Origin: Breviolum minutum Mf 1.05b.01
Taxonomy: Eukaryota; Sar; Dinophyceae; Suessiales; Symbiodiniaceae
Assembly (NCBI GenBank): GCA_000507305.1
Contig: DF239923.1
Location: 8,849 to 72,848 of the forward strand
Length of the DNA: 64,000 nt
Direction: 5' to 3'
The notes under the pieces are model-generated. The model made no database searches. It had not been told where the DNA came from and saw only the letters and a program-made list of their open reading frames with translations. Both the position numbers and the translations under genes were made by a program. Positions 1 to 13,651 of this stretch are shown here, in pieces (positions within the stretch are counted from its first letter, which is position 1; each line of letters opens with the position of its first letter).

Positions 1-22
1 TATATATATATATATATATATA
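1..22. repeat. (TA)n microsatellite
   Basis: The window opens with an uninterrupted TA dinucleotide run. Similar TA-rich tracts recur at about 2570-2625, 8085-8140, 14105-14165, 16105-16165, 23700-23735, 24465-24490, 28040-28060, 28858-28890 and 61315-61420, all between exons. Confidence 0.9.
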
Positions 23-385
23 TTTGTATAATTATATATGTATGTCCTACACTGGGTGTTTTTGAACAGATTTTGAAGAGCGAAGGATGAGCACTTCTCT
101 ACTTCAAGACAAAGTTTTGTGACTCTGATTGTTGTTTGTCTTGATCCAAAGTCCTGGATCCTCAGAATTATCATTCAAAATAGTCACACATGTTGTCACT
201 CTGGTCCTTTGAAAACCGTTTCACTTGTAAACTTGGATCTACCCCCCTGGGCCCCAGGATGCCATCGTCACCACCAGGATCATTTTTACATTTTTCAAAA
301 AAGTGGATCCCTACAAATTACAAACCTTACAAGCCACTCTTGTTACTGGGCGCCCTCCGTGATGCAACCTTGATCCACACCCTAG

Positions 386-3300
386 CGACTTGGCCAGGAA
401 CGGAAGTTTCCCCATCGCTATTCGGGCGATTACTTCCGTGACACCCTGCCTGCGGACCTCTATGAGTTGGAACAGGCCGTCGTGGACGGCGACGTCTTCA
501 CCGTGCGGAAGCTGCTGCAGGCGGGGGAAGATTTTTGTCCCAAACGGCCCGGTGTAGCGAGTTTGGAACGATTCACAGCTGAAGATGGCCATAATATGTT
601 TTTTTGGGGGGGAAATGAGAAATGTGTTTTTTGAATGCGTTTGTAAATTCATGGCTATATGGATGTCTATGGTTCCTATAGTATACTATATAGTTGGTCC
701 TTTCATGAAGTTCATTGGTTCTTGTGGACGTGTTCATTGTGGGGTACTTGTGTGAACATGTGCATGAACATGTTGTTTATCATGTGCACACAGTTTTTTG
801 TTCGAGTCTTACGATCTCAAAGATCTCTCCATGTGCACATCCCTTTCCAAAGATCTCCTGCAATCGCTGTCAGAAACTGCAGGCTGGAGTGAATCTGAAT
901 GCACCCTTAGATAGCAACCACATGACGGCCTTGATGATCGCCTGCATGATGGGCAATTGGGACCACGGGAAATTCTGGGTCGGTTGTGGGCGAAACACTC
1001 AAGAGGTAGCCCTAGAAGAAGATGCATAGAAGATTTGATGAATACGCAAGAGTCAGTATGAATGATGATTAGATATGATTTGAAGTTATTATAGGTACTA
1101 TGTTTATATAGTCTAAGATGTAGATATATGTATAAGCATGTGCAATATACAGCATAAAGATTCTACCACATTTAGCGCAGATTTTAAGAACCTGAGCTGA
1201 ACTCGGAAAGTAGCTAGTGGGATCTGGGTGGGGAAATTTGGGGCCCATAATGACATACCGAAACCCAGCGATTGGGAAATCAGTTTCGCTATTGGACGGA
1301 ACCAATATGTAGTGATTGATGTAGATATGAAAAAAGGTCTGTAGCAGATTAGCAGATATAAAGAAGATCTAAAGGTTACAGGTTTGTAGTGAAGCAGTGC
1401 CCCTCCCTGGTGAAGGTAGTGTGGAGATGCATCCAAGATGATCCTGGATGCATATAACTGCATATAATAAATACATATAAATACTTACCACCAATGAAAA
1501 GGCTTGCCAAGTGTTGCATATTGATGTACGTGTTTACATTACTAGGTGGTGGTTTCAAATATTTGTTTATTTACACCTTTAGCTGGGGAAATGATCCAAT
1601 TTGACTAATATTTTTCAAAGGGGTTGAAACCACCAACTAGATTATATTTATTCGTAAATCCATGATCTACCACTTCATCCAAGTTGCATGATCCATTCCT
1701 TGAACCGGTTGATGGATCACATTAGATACCCAATGAAATACTGTACAGTAAGCTCTTCGGAAGAGTGGGCCTCCAGTTGTTTGTACTTAGTTTGTCATGT
1801 TCAACTCAGTTGCAGTCATGTTGATGGTAAGAGAAACTATGCAGTTCTGGGTGATCCAATGCCCTTTGCTGAACCTTGATCGATTTATTCAGATGTAGGA
1901 CTCAAAATTCCAAAGCATAATGTGTGGGTGTGTTATTGTAGGTTTGTTTCTTTTTGGCCATTGTTTAGATAGCATTTTCATCTCTACTGTTGCACAAAAA
2001 CCGCTTATACCATTTTGTACCCTTTGTTTCATCTTTGCTCCACACTTCTGTGAGACGCAGTCCTCCAGTCCCCCTGGTTCATGAGAACCTCGTGCGGGGT
2101 GCCATGGTGGATTCCCTCAGCAGGACTTGATTCAGATGATGGTGGAGGATTTCGAAGCAGATCTGGATGGCCCTTTGTCAAGGGCAGGCGGGGACTCCTT
2201 CCGTTGGTCGTCCCGTTTTTGTTTTTCCCTTCAACGTGTTGAAACAACTGATACGCTATGTTTTTCTTCGGTGCAAAGCAAGTGTGACTGTTGTGTGTGT
2301 GATTGCACATGGATGAAGCCATGGTATATACAACCGTGAAGTTTCAGTTTTTGTTGGTTGGACCTTCCTGGAACATAATTGAAGGAACCTGAATGAACCT
2401 GAAAGCAACGGGATACTTACTCATAGTCAATATTCGTAGATTCATGAGTGCTTTGAGTGTCCTTGACTCTATTGATGTCATGTGATAATTGTTCACTTCT
2501 CACATACAATCCAAGTAGTTAATAAACATGAATGTTAGATATTATATTTACCATTATTCACCAGCATATATAATTATATATATAGTGACATATATGTATA
2601 TATACATACATATACATATTATAGACATTTATGGATAACAATAATACAGCCATAGCTGCTCAAAGAACTAGAATCCTGCATGATTCAGCTGCACTCTTGA
2701 GGCCTTCGAGCTATTGACTATGCAGGATATGAGGCGCTTTGCTTTACTTAGATTTCTCTAAGGTGTTCTTTTACCGTGGAAAAATCACCATCGACACCAC
2801 CATGTGGGAGAATATGTTTTGGAACTTTTTTCCCAAACATCTATTATGCAAATCCAAGTTCACACTGCGGATGTTGGGTGCCAGTTATGTTTAAAAATCC
2901 AGTCCGTTTTTTTCGGGAAAGTCGGAAAGAGATGGGCACCAACTCCTGGACGGTATTTTTTTTCTAAACAGCATTCCTTACATGGCCTTTTTTAAGTCTC
3001 TTGTTTTTTGCGAGTTGGAGTCCTAAACGGATCCTTCCCCAGGATTTTAAAGGTTTTTTTTTCAACACTGCCACCGTGATTTTTTTCGGGGGAAGGACTG
3101 GAAACAAAAGATGGACATGACTGAAACGAAGTGAAAACTATGTGTAAACATGATGAGATGGCTGGTATTTGCACCTTTTTTGTATCTTCCAAAGGTTTGG
3201 GTGTGTGTTTGAAGGGCCTTGAAATGAGCAACTACCTTTCGTTTTTGTCTGCAGGAGCTGGGTTTGCATATGATGATAGTTTTCAGAAACGATTCTATCG

Positions 3301-5573
3301 ACGGATCTCATCTCGTCTAAGTTGCATGATGAATTTGAAGAGAAGCAACATGAAACTATTTGCCTACTGATTTGAACTTGTGTTTACGAACACAGTTCCA
3401 TATCCGAAATTTTCCATGGGAAATACACAGGAAGTCAGTTAACACGCCTTCATCACCCAGCATACCCGTTCACCTTATCAGTGCAATCGGATACGATCGG
3501 AAAACCCGTGGAGGGCTTCAGATTTCCAAGCGAGCATCCTATTTGTGACGGATCCCAATGGTTCAAGGGCTGGCAATTTCATTTGGATGAGGGAACCAAG
3601 TGAGCAATGAGAGAAAAAACTTGATTGTTTAGGGTACATAAGTTGGGGATTATACTACCCAGTCATGTGGGCATTATAAAGTACCATTAAAAAAACATGA
3701 CTATCAACTGAGAACCAGGTAGGTAGATTTTCTAGAGTCTAGAGACTTGCACATGTTCCATCATTTTCCACTATGTATTGGCATTAATTCACTCCTTGCG
3801 GGTGATGTACTAGTAATTTGGACAACATCTAGACCAGATAGAATTCAGCATCTTATGGCGGCATCCAATATAGCAAGAGTGGTTTTGTGCAAAAGTATCT
3901 TTCTTAATGATGAATGGACGCTTCTCATTTTTGTCCACTTCTCCATTTGGTGGTTTGAGTTTGGGGCCATGTCAACGGAAAATCGCTGAGGAAAACACTC
4001 GGACTATGGACTTACACTCCGTGAAACTAACATAGCCCTGAAAATCGGCCATCCAAAAAGGAGATTTTATCTTCCAATCATTGGTTTTCAGGGTCAAGCT
4101 GTCAGTTTCAGGGAGGGTACCTCAAACATGACCAGCAACACATCATTGCAGCGAGGCGAGTACTTAAAGAGCAAAGGATCGCAGCACACCTGGTGGGGCG
4201 CTTGCTGCGCAGGCCTGTGAAGCCATTCGCAATGTCATGCATTCGTTGTTCCGCAGGTTGTGGGATGCATTGGGTATATACACCATGAGCCCCAAAACCA
4301 TGACAAATAAAGGTTTTGGCCACCTAAAAACCATGTTATTTACCATAAAAACCTCTAAACATGTAGGTTTGGGGGGCCCATGGCAGTTATGCATCCCACC
4401 GTGCTTGGCGCATCCAGGCGACTTCAATCGCGTGAAGGAGTACATTGACAACGGACAGGTGCAACAATTTCGGCCTTGGAGTTGGTTGATTCAAGGTCAC
4501 CAAACGTATCAACAAACATTGCTAGCAAACAGCTGCCATTTTGCTAATACAAAGTGTGGTTTCAGGTGATGTGTACAGTGCAGTTGATCCGAAATTTCTC
4601 CACCAAATCCATCTATCTAACTACAACTTCTTCATTGATGTGTTTCTGGTGTTTCGCTCTTTTAAAAGGTCTATATCTATCACGGCTTCAAACCCTACCC
4701 ATCTCGAAGTTGTCCTTAGATGACTGTGACTCTCGATGTGGCCAGGATGTAGATGAAGTGAATCCGGTGCTTTGGAATGGCAATGGAGCTCCTTGGCGGA
4801 TGACAGTTGATGACTGAAGAATGATATATTCAAAGATGCCGAAGTAGCTATGGAAGATGGTCAAATGATGACTAGGTGGTTTCAAATATTCGTTATTTTC
4901 ACTCCGAAAATTGGGGAAGCTTTCCAATTTGACTAATATTTTTCAGATGGGTTGGTGCAACCACCAACTAGATGAAGGGTCAATTCCTGGCAAACCCCGC
5001 TCGATACCTGGAGACAGATGAGTCAAAACAAGTACCATCACCATCCCTTGTGTTCAAGAGAAACTAACCCAAGAAAGGTAACCCAGAAATCATGGTGTTC
5101 TGGATGCCCAGGTTTTCATTGCCAAGGAGCCAGCAAAGTGGGGAGTATGTTGGTTCATTTTGGTCGAGGTACCGTAAATAGATACATTGTGAGACAGAGA
5201 GTCTGAGTCTGGGTGATGTCACTAGTACTTTAGCCCAGAAATTCTACCATGCCAAAAAATGAACATCTTGCCAGATGCATTCTTGCGTAGCAGATTTTTG
5301 GAACAGGTCTGAAATCTGACATAAAGTCACATGAGATGACATCCTTTTATAATTTGGCATATGCACCCCTAGTTACCTACATACACTAGCCACTTGCAGT
5401 TCCATATTCTTTTAGGACGCCCCGCCTGCCGGTACAGGGCACATCGTCCCATTGACCAGGAGTTTGGACACAACCACATCTCACAGTACTTGTTGACCAA
5501 GGGTGGGACTGTGGTTGCCGGGGATGCCCAAACAACACTTGTAGTTGATGCAGATGATGATGCTATACAATGA
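386..5573 (+). CDS. Ankyrin-repeat protein gene, multi-exon, N-terminus not seen
   Basis: Exon pieces that read as ankyrin repeats lie in order on the + strand. Exon 386-520 follows CCCTAG and ends in VRKLLQ. Exon 883-960 reads AGVNLNAPLD..MTALMIACMMGNW. Exon 2124-2206 reads DLIQMMVEDFEADLDGP. Exon 4428-4458 reads DFNRVKEYIDNGQ. The exon from 4746 reads DVDEVNPVLWNGNGAPW. The last exon, 5416-5573, contains EFGHNHISQYLLTKGG and ends in an acidic tail and a stop. The joins LLQ/AGVNLNAP and GNW/DLIQMM restore the normal helix-turn-helix spacing, and they need a GC donor at 521 and a GA donor at 961. Ankyrin repeats mediate protein binding; no catalytic domain is visible. Exons between 2.2 and 4.4 kb, possibly 4171-4252, are not fully resolved, and the start codon is not identified. 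Confidence 0.72.
1541..1640. repeat. Foldback repeat family B, copy 1
   Basis: About 100 bp with inverted ends: CTAGGTGGTGGTTTCAAAT at the left and its near-complement TTGAAACCACCAACTAG at the right. The core carries GGGGAAATGATCCAATTTGA. It lies in an intron of the ankyrin gene. Confidence 0.85.
3610..3700. repeat. Interspersed repeat family F, copy 1
   Basis: The stretch TTGTTTAGGGTACATAAG..GGGGATTATACTACCCAG reappears in reverse complement at about 10240-10345. No coding potential is visible. Confidence 0.6.
4014..4120. repeat. Foldback repeat family C, copy 1
   Basis: About 105 bp. The left arm holds AACTAACATAGCCCTGAAAA; the right arm holds TTTTCAGGG and GTCAGTTTCAGGGAGGGTA. It lies in an intron of the ankyrin gene. 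Confidence 0.75.
4871..4971. repeat. Foldback repeat family B, copy 2
   Basis: The inverted ends CTAGGTGGTTTCAAATATT and CAACCACCAACTAG flank the family B core. It lies in an intron of the ankyrin gene, close to its 3' end. Confidence 0.85.
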
Positions 5574-6305
5574 TTGTTGTTCATGTTTTATTACCAAGCT
5601 GGAATTGTGGAAAGTATCCGAATTATCTACTGCACGTCGTGGTTTGCAATGTGTTGCAATATGGGGGAATAGTGGAAACCACTACTAGGGTACCCTCGCA
5701 AGGGTAACCAGGTTTTGATTTTGAATATTTTGATTATAGGACTAGCTTGCAACAAACCATTGACACTGCTGACTTGCGGTCAATCATTTTTATTGCGACG
5801 CCATCTTTGATGTCCCTGGCACGCGCTTCCGGCCATTGAACCAAATTGAAGCCATTTTCTTGTTTCAGGACATCATCCATTTGAAATTGAAGGTCAGTCC
5901 TGATATGTTTTCTTACGGAAAGTTGTAGCTGTAGAGTACTTGCGTCGAATGTATGCGTTCCAAATATCCATGAGTTGTATGTTGGAGCCGAGACTCTTTT
6001 CCAACCACGGCTGTGAGGTTCGAAACTGTCATACCATTGACACCCATGAGATGAAATGGTCCATTGGACGTGGAGATGCATTTGTTTACAAGGCCAAAGT
6101 TTCGGTGCTGTTGTTGCTTCACAATATGAGTGCTTGGATCACGAATCTTCGTCGGATCCATAAGAACCAACTCCCAACAGAAATTGGAGGAGTCAGAGGT
6201 TTCCTGAGATGCTGGTACCCAACAATCGTGGGTTTTCCTACTAAAAATGACCCGACTTGGGGTGTGAAATGGGGGTATCACCATTTAAGGAAACACCCAT
6301 ATATG

Positions 6306-6413
6306 ACTAGGTGGTGGTTTCAAACATGTTTTATATTCACCCCGATCCCTGGGGAGATGATCCAATTTGACTATATAACGTTTTTCAGATGGATTGGTTC
6401 AACCACCAGGTAG
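6306..6413. repeat. Foldback repeat family B, copy 3
   Basis: The left end CTAGGTGGTGGTTTCAAAC and the right end GGTTCAACCACCAGGTAG flank the family core GATGATCCAATTTGACTA. Confidence 0.85.
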
Positions 6414-7013
6414 ATTAGATTGGATATGAAGGCATTCCCATGAAAGCCTAAAGCATTGTATTTGTACGTATGTATTTGAAATACGTGGTTAGAAACACCC
6501 CCTCGGGCCCCAACGAATCCAATCGCAGGCCCTGAAGATCGAGCGTCCTGGAGCAGGCATGGTGATTGGGAACCTACGTAAGCAAGGTGATTGTTGGAAT
6601 CCAATATCAACACAAGACATGTTTCACGTTTAGAAAGGACTTGATTTGATGAAGCAGATGAGTGAAAGTAACACATACATGTATATCCAATCTATATAAT
6701 GGTTTGATCAACTTTGCACTAGGTTTTTGATTTGGTGACCTTTTTTTGTGGGATAGATGTTTGTGACCTTTACAAATGTGTACTGCTTTAAAGCTACGAG
6801 ACGTGGATTCCTTCAATGAATGTTGGGTCTGTCATGTGCATCACAAGTTGCTGGACATTTGTTTGAATTGATGAAATATCAATTTAATATTTACTTAGCT
6901 AGTTAGTCATCGTTTCTTGAGGATGTGAAAGTTTTTTTTTCACATTTCACGCCCATATGTAGTGAAAGTACTTTACCCCAGTGTATGGCATTTGTTTCTT
7001 TAACAATGTAAGC

Positions 7014-7127
7014 ATACCCTCCCGAAGTTTAACAGTTCGCCCCTGAAAATAGGGAATTCCAAAAGGAAACTCATCTTCCAAGTCTTCCATTTTGCAGGGG
7101 CTATGTTAAACTTCCACGGGGGGTAGT
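7014..7127. repeat. Foldback repeat family C, copy 2
   Basis: Inverted ends TACCCTCCCGAAGTTTAAC and GTTAAACTTCCACGGGGGG enclose CCCCTGAAAAT and TTTTGCAGGGGC. It is the cleanest copy of the family and is flanked by TA on both sides. Confidence 0.85.
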
Positions 7128-8104
7128 GTGGTTTCTTTGGTGTGATTTGCCATGACTTTTTTCCTTCACACAAAGATGAGAGCAGAGGTGTCATCGACAA
7201 CGCCTACATTCCAGAATGGCAGCCGTTGGCTTAGCTGATGACGGTGGCCTTCTCTCACGAGGGCAAGTCACCGGTGCAATGGAACTTGGACCATCCACCC
7301 GGTAAACATGTTTAAGTAGTAGCTAGAATGCTTCAGATTCATGTGAATTCATGTGATTTGATATCGAATTGCTGGTAGAGAATATCTCAGTTAAGAAGTG
7401 ACTAGTAGGTCAGCTGATCATGAATAGCTTCGATCAGCCTTTTGTACACGTGTGACTCATGCAGTTGGAGGACATGAGCTTATATTCTATAATCTTTTTA
7501 GACATACAGACATACATATATTTTAATGCCACTTCTCCATGTCACTGAACTGGTTTTCTCAATGGCATGTCACGAACTGGTAGAAATACGCTCATGCAAA
7601 GCAAACCATCGAAGGGCCTTGATAGTCTTCAGATGGAGAATCAGCTGCCAGAAGTGAGTTGTTCATTGACCCCTTGGTCAAGTACAATGAATGCTCGCTT
7701 GGACCGGTTTGTTTCCGCATTCAATCGCAAAGGATTTGGCATGATTGAACATGCATTTGACATCATTTGACTTCATTGACCAAGTATTGGCGACTTCTCT
7801 CCAGTTCCAGGAAGATATGAACCCTCAACAATTGAGCATTGGCCATGGGCTGAAACAGATACAGGATATATTGTGTCTAGACACCTATATACATAGATCA
7901 CAAGTCTCATTTAATTGCTGTATACACGGTTCTCAGACCTGCGCCCAGGACCTGATTCTGAGAGGTGATTCCGAATCTGGCGACCAACAGCTGCCCGGCC
8001 CGAGGAGTTTCAACTTACAGACCCCCGCAGTGGCAAGAATGATCTCAAACAGAGTAGAATGGATTATTGTATATATATACCATATTATTTACATATATAA
8101 TATG

Positions 8105-8137
<33 letters not shown>

Positions 8138-9405
8138 CATCAAATATAGATATAGATCTTCCGTTCTTCAATCATCTCCCCTGCTGTTGTTCAAATACTG
8201 CATGCTTTTGCTTCTATGATGTTGCAACATTCATAGCATCATTGGTTGCTTACAAGTGTTCTTGTAGACAGGCATGTACCACCCAGCATCATGCATAACA
8301 TTCGCTGTAGTTGGATAGGGACGCAGGTGGGGAGACATATTAAAAAGTGTTGCAGGTCGATGCGTGCGTTGGATGACCTCATGTGTGCCTTCCTGTCATC
8401 AGTAAGAGGTTACCTTTCACCTTCGGAAAGTAGTATGAGTTAGCAAGAACTCGGGAACCACAGTCCATACTTACATGTTGAATCAGGCTCATGTTTTTTT
8501 TGCCAGAACCGTTTCTAAAAAACTTTCTGAAAAACTATTGCATACGCGACTGGTTTTTGGTGATCCTGGACCACCTCGAGAAAAAACATGGATGAATTTG
8601 GTAAAGCCTTTGGAGTTTGGCTTAGTACAAGTCCCAGTTACACTCTCCAATCCACATGGGATCACCAACATAACTAACATATATGTTTTGTTTTGTTCAG
8701 GTCAATTGGGTCAATTTGTCTACGTAAAATCGCATTGAGCCCCATTGTGAAAAGGTCTTCACTGCTCCCCAGATAAAACTGTGACTTACAATTGCAATAG
8801 TTGTTGGGAAATGAACTGATCAACCAAGCCTCACTATTTGAGTTCCAGTTTTTGTTCTCAAGGTTTAGCCTGTAAAACGTCATGTTTACCTCATGTATCC
8901 TGTTTCATAATCCATCACTATATAGTGATGTTCAATTGATGGATGTCCGAACTCATTTCAAACTCATCAATCGCCACTTTGTGCTCAGCGGGGCTCAAAG
9001 CTTCCGAATGATCCTGGCACGGCCCTTGCGGGCACGCAAGGTTCGGGAAAAGTGTGTTGGAGTTGTTTGTTTGCCTCTTCCTTGTAAAGACCATGGTCAT
9101 TGTTGTTTTTATTTTTTCCACAGCTTGAAACCAGTTTTGAAGATCCATGTCACGCACCAGTAGTACTGATTAGTCATGTTTTGCCTGAGAGAGCTGGGGA
9201 TGATTTGTATTTCTTTCTTCCCAAGGGTCGGGCATGAATCAATCTGTACTAAAGAGACACATGATCTCTTCTTTGGGTGAGATGATTTTATCACTTAGTT
9301 ACCTAGTTCATTCATTTCGAAATCGGAGGGTAACATTCAAGGTTGTAGTAGATCAACATCCCTTGAGGCTGAGGCCACCCCTGCCTCCCACACTGATTTT
9401 GGCAG

Positions 9406-9540
9406 GTGGATGTTCCTTCAGTGGACCGTGAGGTTCCGGACGTATCGGGTATCGACATGTGGCTAGTAACGTTGCTGAATAAGATTACGGTCAACCTGGA
9501 AAGATTGCAATTGTTCCAACATGTGCAGATGATGTTCTAG
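9406..9540 (+). CDS. Terminal exon of an unassigned gene
   Basis: After the acceptor TTTTGGCAG a 45-codon frame runs to a TAG stop. It begins VDVPSVDREVPDVSGIDMW and ends in NLERLQLFQHVQMMF. The phase-0 start, the balanced composition and the absence of comparable frames on the other strand support a real 3' exon. I do not recognise the family, and the 5' exons, probably within 7.2-9.1 kb, are not secured. Confidence 0.5.
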   Translation: MDVPSVDREVPDVSGIDMWLVTLLNKITVNLERLQLFQHVQMMF

Positions 9541-10239
9541 TAAGCATTGGTAGGTATGTATATGTCATTATATGTTATTCCTCTCTGGTGCAACACTGCT
9601 TCAATAGAAGTGTTCTTTGTGTATTGTCTCTTTGAGCAACCGCTGTACGTGATGGATGGTAGTGTTGGAGCTCGGGGCAGATCGCGGCAGCAAGTTGAAC
9701 TGATTCCTTGATTGTTGCTGTTTTTTTTCCATGAATGCATCGTGTGAAAAAGCTCCATGTTTGAGTTGTGTAAGTGTATTTTGTTTTTTTGATGCCAAAA
9801 TTATAATATGGAATTATATGTGTATATATATGATAATTATGTACGTTATGCCGTCTCTTGTTTTGATGAGGCATGATATGAATGAAGCTTTACAACATAT
9901 ATCTACATGCAGTATATTATATGTGCATCTATACATATGGACCAAACAGTACACAACATCTAAGAAAAATCAGTCCTTCTTGATAATGATTATCCCTTCC
10001 ATCAGCAAGCCAAATTTTAGGCCACGCAGCGGGAATTGGAGCCCATTGTTCGCTTGCGCCATGTGACGCCCGGGTGCATAGACTTTTTGTTTCCAAAATG
10101 AATTTGTGATGTGGAGATTTATTGCGGATATGTTTTGTTTTCATACATAACATACATCAAGAGAATTACATAAAAACATACTATGCAATAGTTTTTATAC
10201 ATGAGCCACAAAAAGAAAAAAACTTACTTTCCATTTTTA

Positions 10240-10360
10240 CGGATTGTTAAATAGGGATCTTTATAATGGTTTATTATATTTTCCAAATAGCTGGGTAGTA
10301 TAATCCCCTATGTTACCCTAAACAACAGTTTTTCTTTTCATTGCTCACATAAAAACGCAA
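10240..10360. repeat. Interspersed repeat family F, copy 2 (inverted)
   Basis: CTGGGTAGTATAATCCCC..ATGTTACCCTAAACAA is the reverse complement of the copy at 3610-3700, with some divergence. Confidence 0.6.
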
Positions 10361-13300
10361 AAATATGAAGCATATCACTGCAATGACATCACCACGTCCA
10401 AGGTCAGGAACAAAGCAAATTGGTTGGTATTTGGATGCGCCAAAATCTCAGTTTTAAAGGAGTGGGGCATTGTCGGCATTCTGAATATCCTCTTGAATGA
10501 TATATTTGGTATATGTTCCTGATTTCAGAAAGACTAGTTGTGTCAAGTTTGATGGAGGACATGAATGATGAATCCTCATTTTGTGTGATGACTTTGAGCT
10601 GGCAAAGGTTAATTATGGTTAATTCATCATCATTTTCTTCAATGCAATTTTGACCCCAAAAGCTGGTGACTAAGCTCAGCATGGAGGCATGGTTGTCAAT
10701 AATTCTGTGACATCTAGGGTCCGGGTAAAGTCCTTTTGCAACTTGGGTGCGCAATCATTGGGGATGTAGTGTACCGTGATGCAGTGATGCGTAATGTACT
10801 GTTTGTAGTGGAATATGAAGTATGTAATCTATTTATAATTAGATCTCCAAACGCTATACCTATGCAGTTTATGTACAATGTATATAGGTAATAGAAAATC
10901 GTAAAAGTTATGTAAGTTATGTAGTTGATGCAGCTGGAGTAGTTTTATATCTAGTGCTTCTTCTAGCATGTGATGTGATGTAATGTATTGCAATGTATAT
11001 GATTCAATGTGTACTGCCTTATGTATATATTGTAATGTAATCCAATGTAACGGTATGACATGTAATGTAATGTATGTACGTACCGTATGTATATGTTATG
11101 TATCTACGCCTCTATGTATGATTATGTATGTGACTGTTTGGACATATGTTCACATACAACACAAATCGTACCATATTGAGGGAATTTTGCAGACCTAAAT
11201 CATTGAAGTAAAGATGCCTTGTGAAGTTTATGCTGACCTCACCCAAAGTGTGTGTCCTAACTTGTCCGAAGTGCTGTGAATTGAATGCGAATTGATCCGG
11301 TATTTTATCCACAGTATTTCCTGGTTTGGGACACCGACAAGCCACCAAAACTTTTTTTGTCGAATTTGCAGTGCTCCTTTTCTTGAATTGAAGCACCAAT
11401 GTGCTGAATCATTCACTTAACCAAACAGAAAACACATATACCATACACATAGATGTGACATGGTTGATCATTAGGTCATCAGTTACAACAAATTCCAATT
11501 TTACAGTTGCAGCTAATTTATATGTCAAATGTAGGTAATTTTTCCCACATGGAAACCACCACTCCGATGGAATTGGACACACAGGCAACGGTCGATGAAA
11601 AGTGACCAAAGGAGTCAAACATCGCCGGGGTGCTTGGTGCATTGTGTTGTGAAATGATAGGAACTATTTAGAACCATATGGTTCCCCTGATATGGGTTTA
11701 TCTACAAGACCTATAAATGGGTTGATTCCCTTACCAGTTTTAGCTTATTTGTTAACGTGTATGATGATTGTTTGTTTGATTTAAGGGTGCGTATGAGTGC
11801 ATTTAATATGAATCCTACGATAGTAAATGTATTTCAAGACACTTCCAGATGCATCTCACGTACCATCCTTAAAGGGAAGACGTCATCTTCAAGCAGATAA
11901 CAAGTGTGAAGAGAATAGAAGGATAATGGACCAAATTAATCTATGAAACTTTGATGATTTTCCTTGTAAAAGCTGCCAGGTTAAAACACAGATGCTAATG
12001 ATGCCACTTTGGAGAGGTTGGGAAATGAGGATGGCAGACCGATGTTTTTTTTTAAAACCCTCCCGAGGACCAGGGTCAGTGCTCATCAACCAACCAATGG
12101 TGGAGACTGGTGCTTGGAACGTGGCAGTGTTGATGGTCAGTTTGGATCTCAGGGGAGTCCCAGTTGTCCTGCTTCCCAGTAGTGCTTGTAATGATGCTTG
12201 TGGATCTTGTGGTCACTACTACCTGGGAAGGGAGACAATCCAATATGTGCTTTGATCAATGTATGTACCGTAAGAAGATTGCTTGAGGATGCGGTTTTTG
12301 AGAACTTCTACGAATATTATTCAAGTTGTTGGTTACTTCGTTTACGTAGTGTAGAAATTTGGACAAGTGACTCTGACAAGGCTTATACTTATAATTATTG
12401 TGGCCCTAAAGGACAATCACCACAAGCATCACCCACCCAGGAAATGACTTGAATTGAACTTCCACCCGAGAAAGGGCCATTTGCCAGCAAAGATACCATA
12501 GCCAGAAAGGACGATCACGTACAAAGCAGTCTTTGGTTTCGAAGACATGAGTTGCTTCACATGTTTCTTTTGATGTGGGATATATACACCTTTCAAGGAT
12601 AATTGAGGTATACACCTTTCAAGGATATTTGAGGTAATAGCCGGTAATAGCTGCCATATGACACTGAGCAAGTGACCAAGTGCTGTGGAAATGTAACTCC
12701 TTTGCAAAAAGCCTTTCTTCCATAGCATCACATGGCCTTCAGTGGGGAGTATCAATCCCGTTGCTTTGATGTAATAAGTTTTATGCTTTCACGACATCTC
12801 AACATTTCATATGTAGCTTTCTTCTTAATGTCATAATGGCAACATCGTCACAAGGTATCTCATTACAGGTCCAAAGTCCAAGTTATATACAGTTTTATTA
12901 TGTCTTTTCCAGCTGTTTAAGACAATACCCATCGTCTCCTGAACAGCCCATAAGCGCCGTTTCGTGGCAGGTTTCGTGTGCGCTTGGTCTCCGAAGGTTT
13001 TAGCCAACCGCGTGGCTGGTATTTGGATGTCCTTGGACTCGGTCAGAATTGTTCTCAATATGACATGATGGGCATTGGAAAGGGGGAAGTTCGGCTTGGA
13101 AATGTGGCTATGTTGGAATATTAAATTCGAGGGGTGTTTGAAGTCTATGCGTTTGCATTGTTTATACTGTGTTAGTGTTGTCTTCCTTGCTGTTACACCT
13201 GACATGTTCAATAGATTTCAATAGGTTGGAGAATTATTGCTGTATTGTAGATACTACCATATACTTTGGATCCTCCCCAACCAGAAGCAGTCACCACGAG

Positions 13301-13613
13301 GACTATTACATGTTTTTCATATTGTTTGGGTGTTAGATCCAACATGTACTACATATTGTATTATATACATATACAATATATACAAGTTACTATATACATT
13401 CAAAGTCCGATATCTTTCAAAGATCTACAACTACCAGACCCACTGATGATCTGTCCAAGGTCGAAGATGAGATCTCTAGCGATGTTCAAAACGGGCAACG
13501 CTTTTGTGATGTCATACTTCGAAAGGTCGCAGGTTGGGCACATGTTTTTTTGCTCAGCATTTTCTACAGCATGTTTACCAATGGATGGTTGATGATTACT
13601 CCTGTATTGTGCT

Positions 13614-13617
13614 TTGT

Positions 13618-13651
<34 letters not shown>

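Larger units (their letters stand above)
5574..9405 (+). other. Gene-poor stretch with weak exon candidates
   Basis: No recognisable gene. On the + strand, 7215-7300 reads MAAVGLADDGG..GAMELGPST and ends at a GTAAAC donor after an AG acceptor. Another protein-like frame lies at 7567-7770. On the minus strand, 5737-5890 reads protein-like (QMDDVLKQENGFNLVQW). These may be upstream exons of the gene ending at 9540 or of a minus-strand gene, but I cannot choose. The stretch also holds foldback repeats and a TA tract at 8085-8140. Confidence 0.3.

Noticed and set aside
10975-11115. TGTAATGTAATG-type words resembling a tandem repeat
   Set aside because: Period and sequence are too irregular to define a unit.
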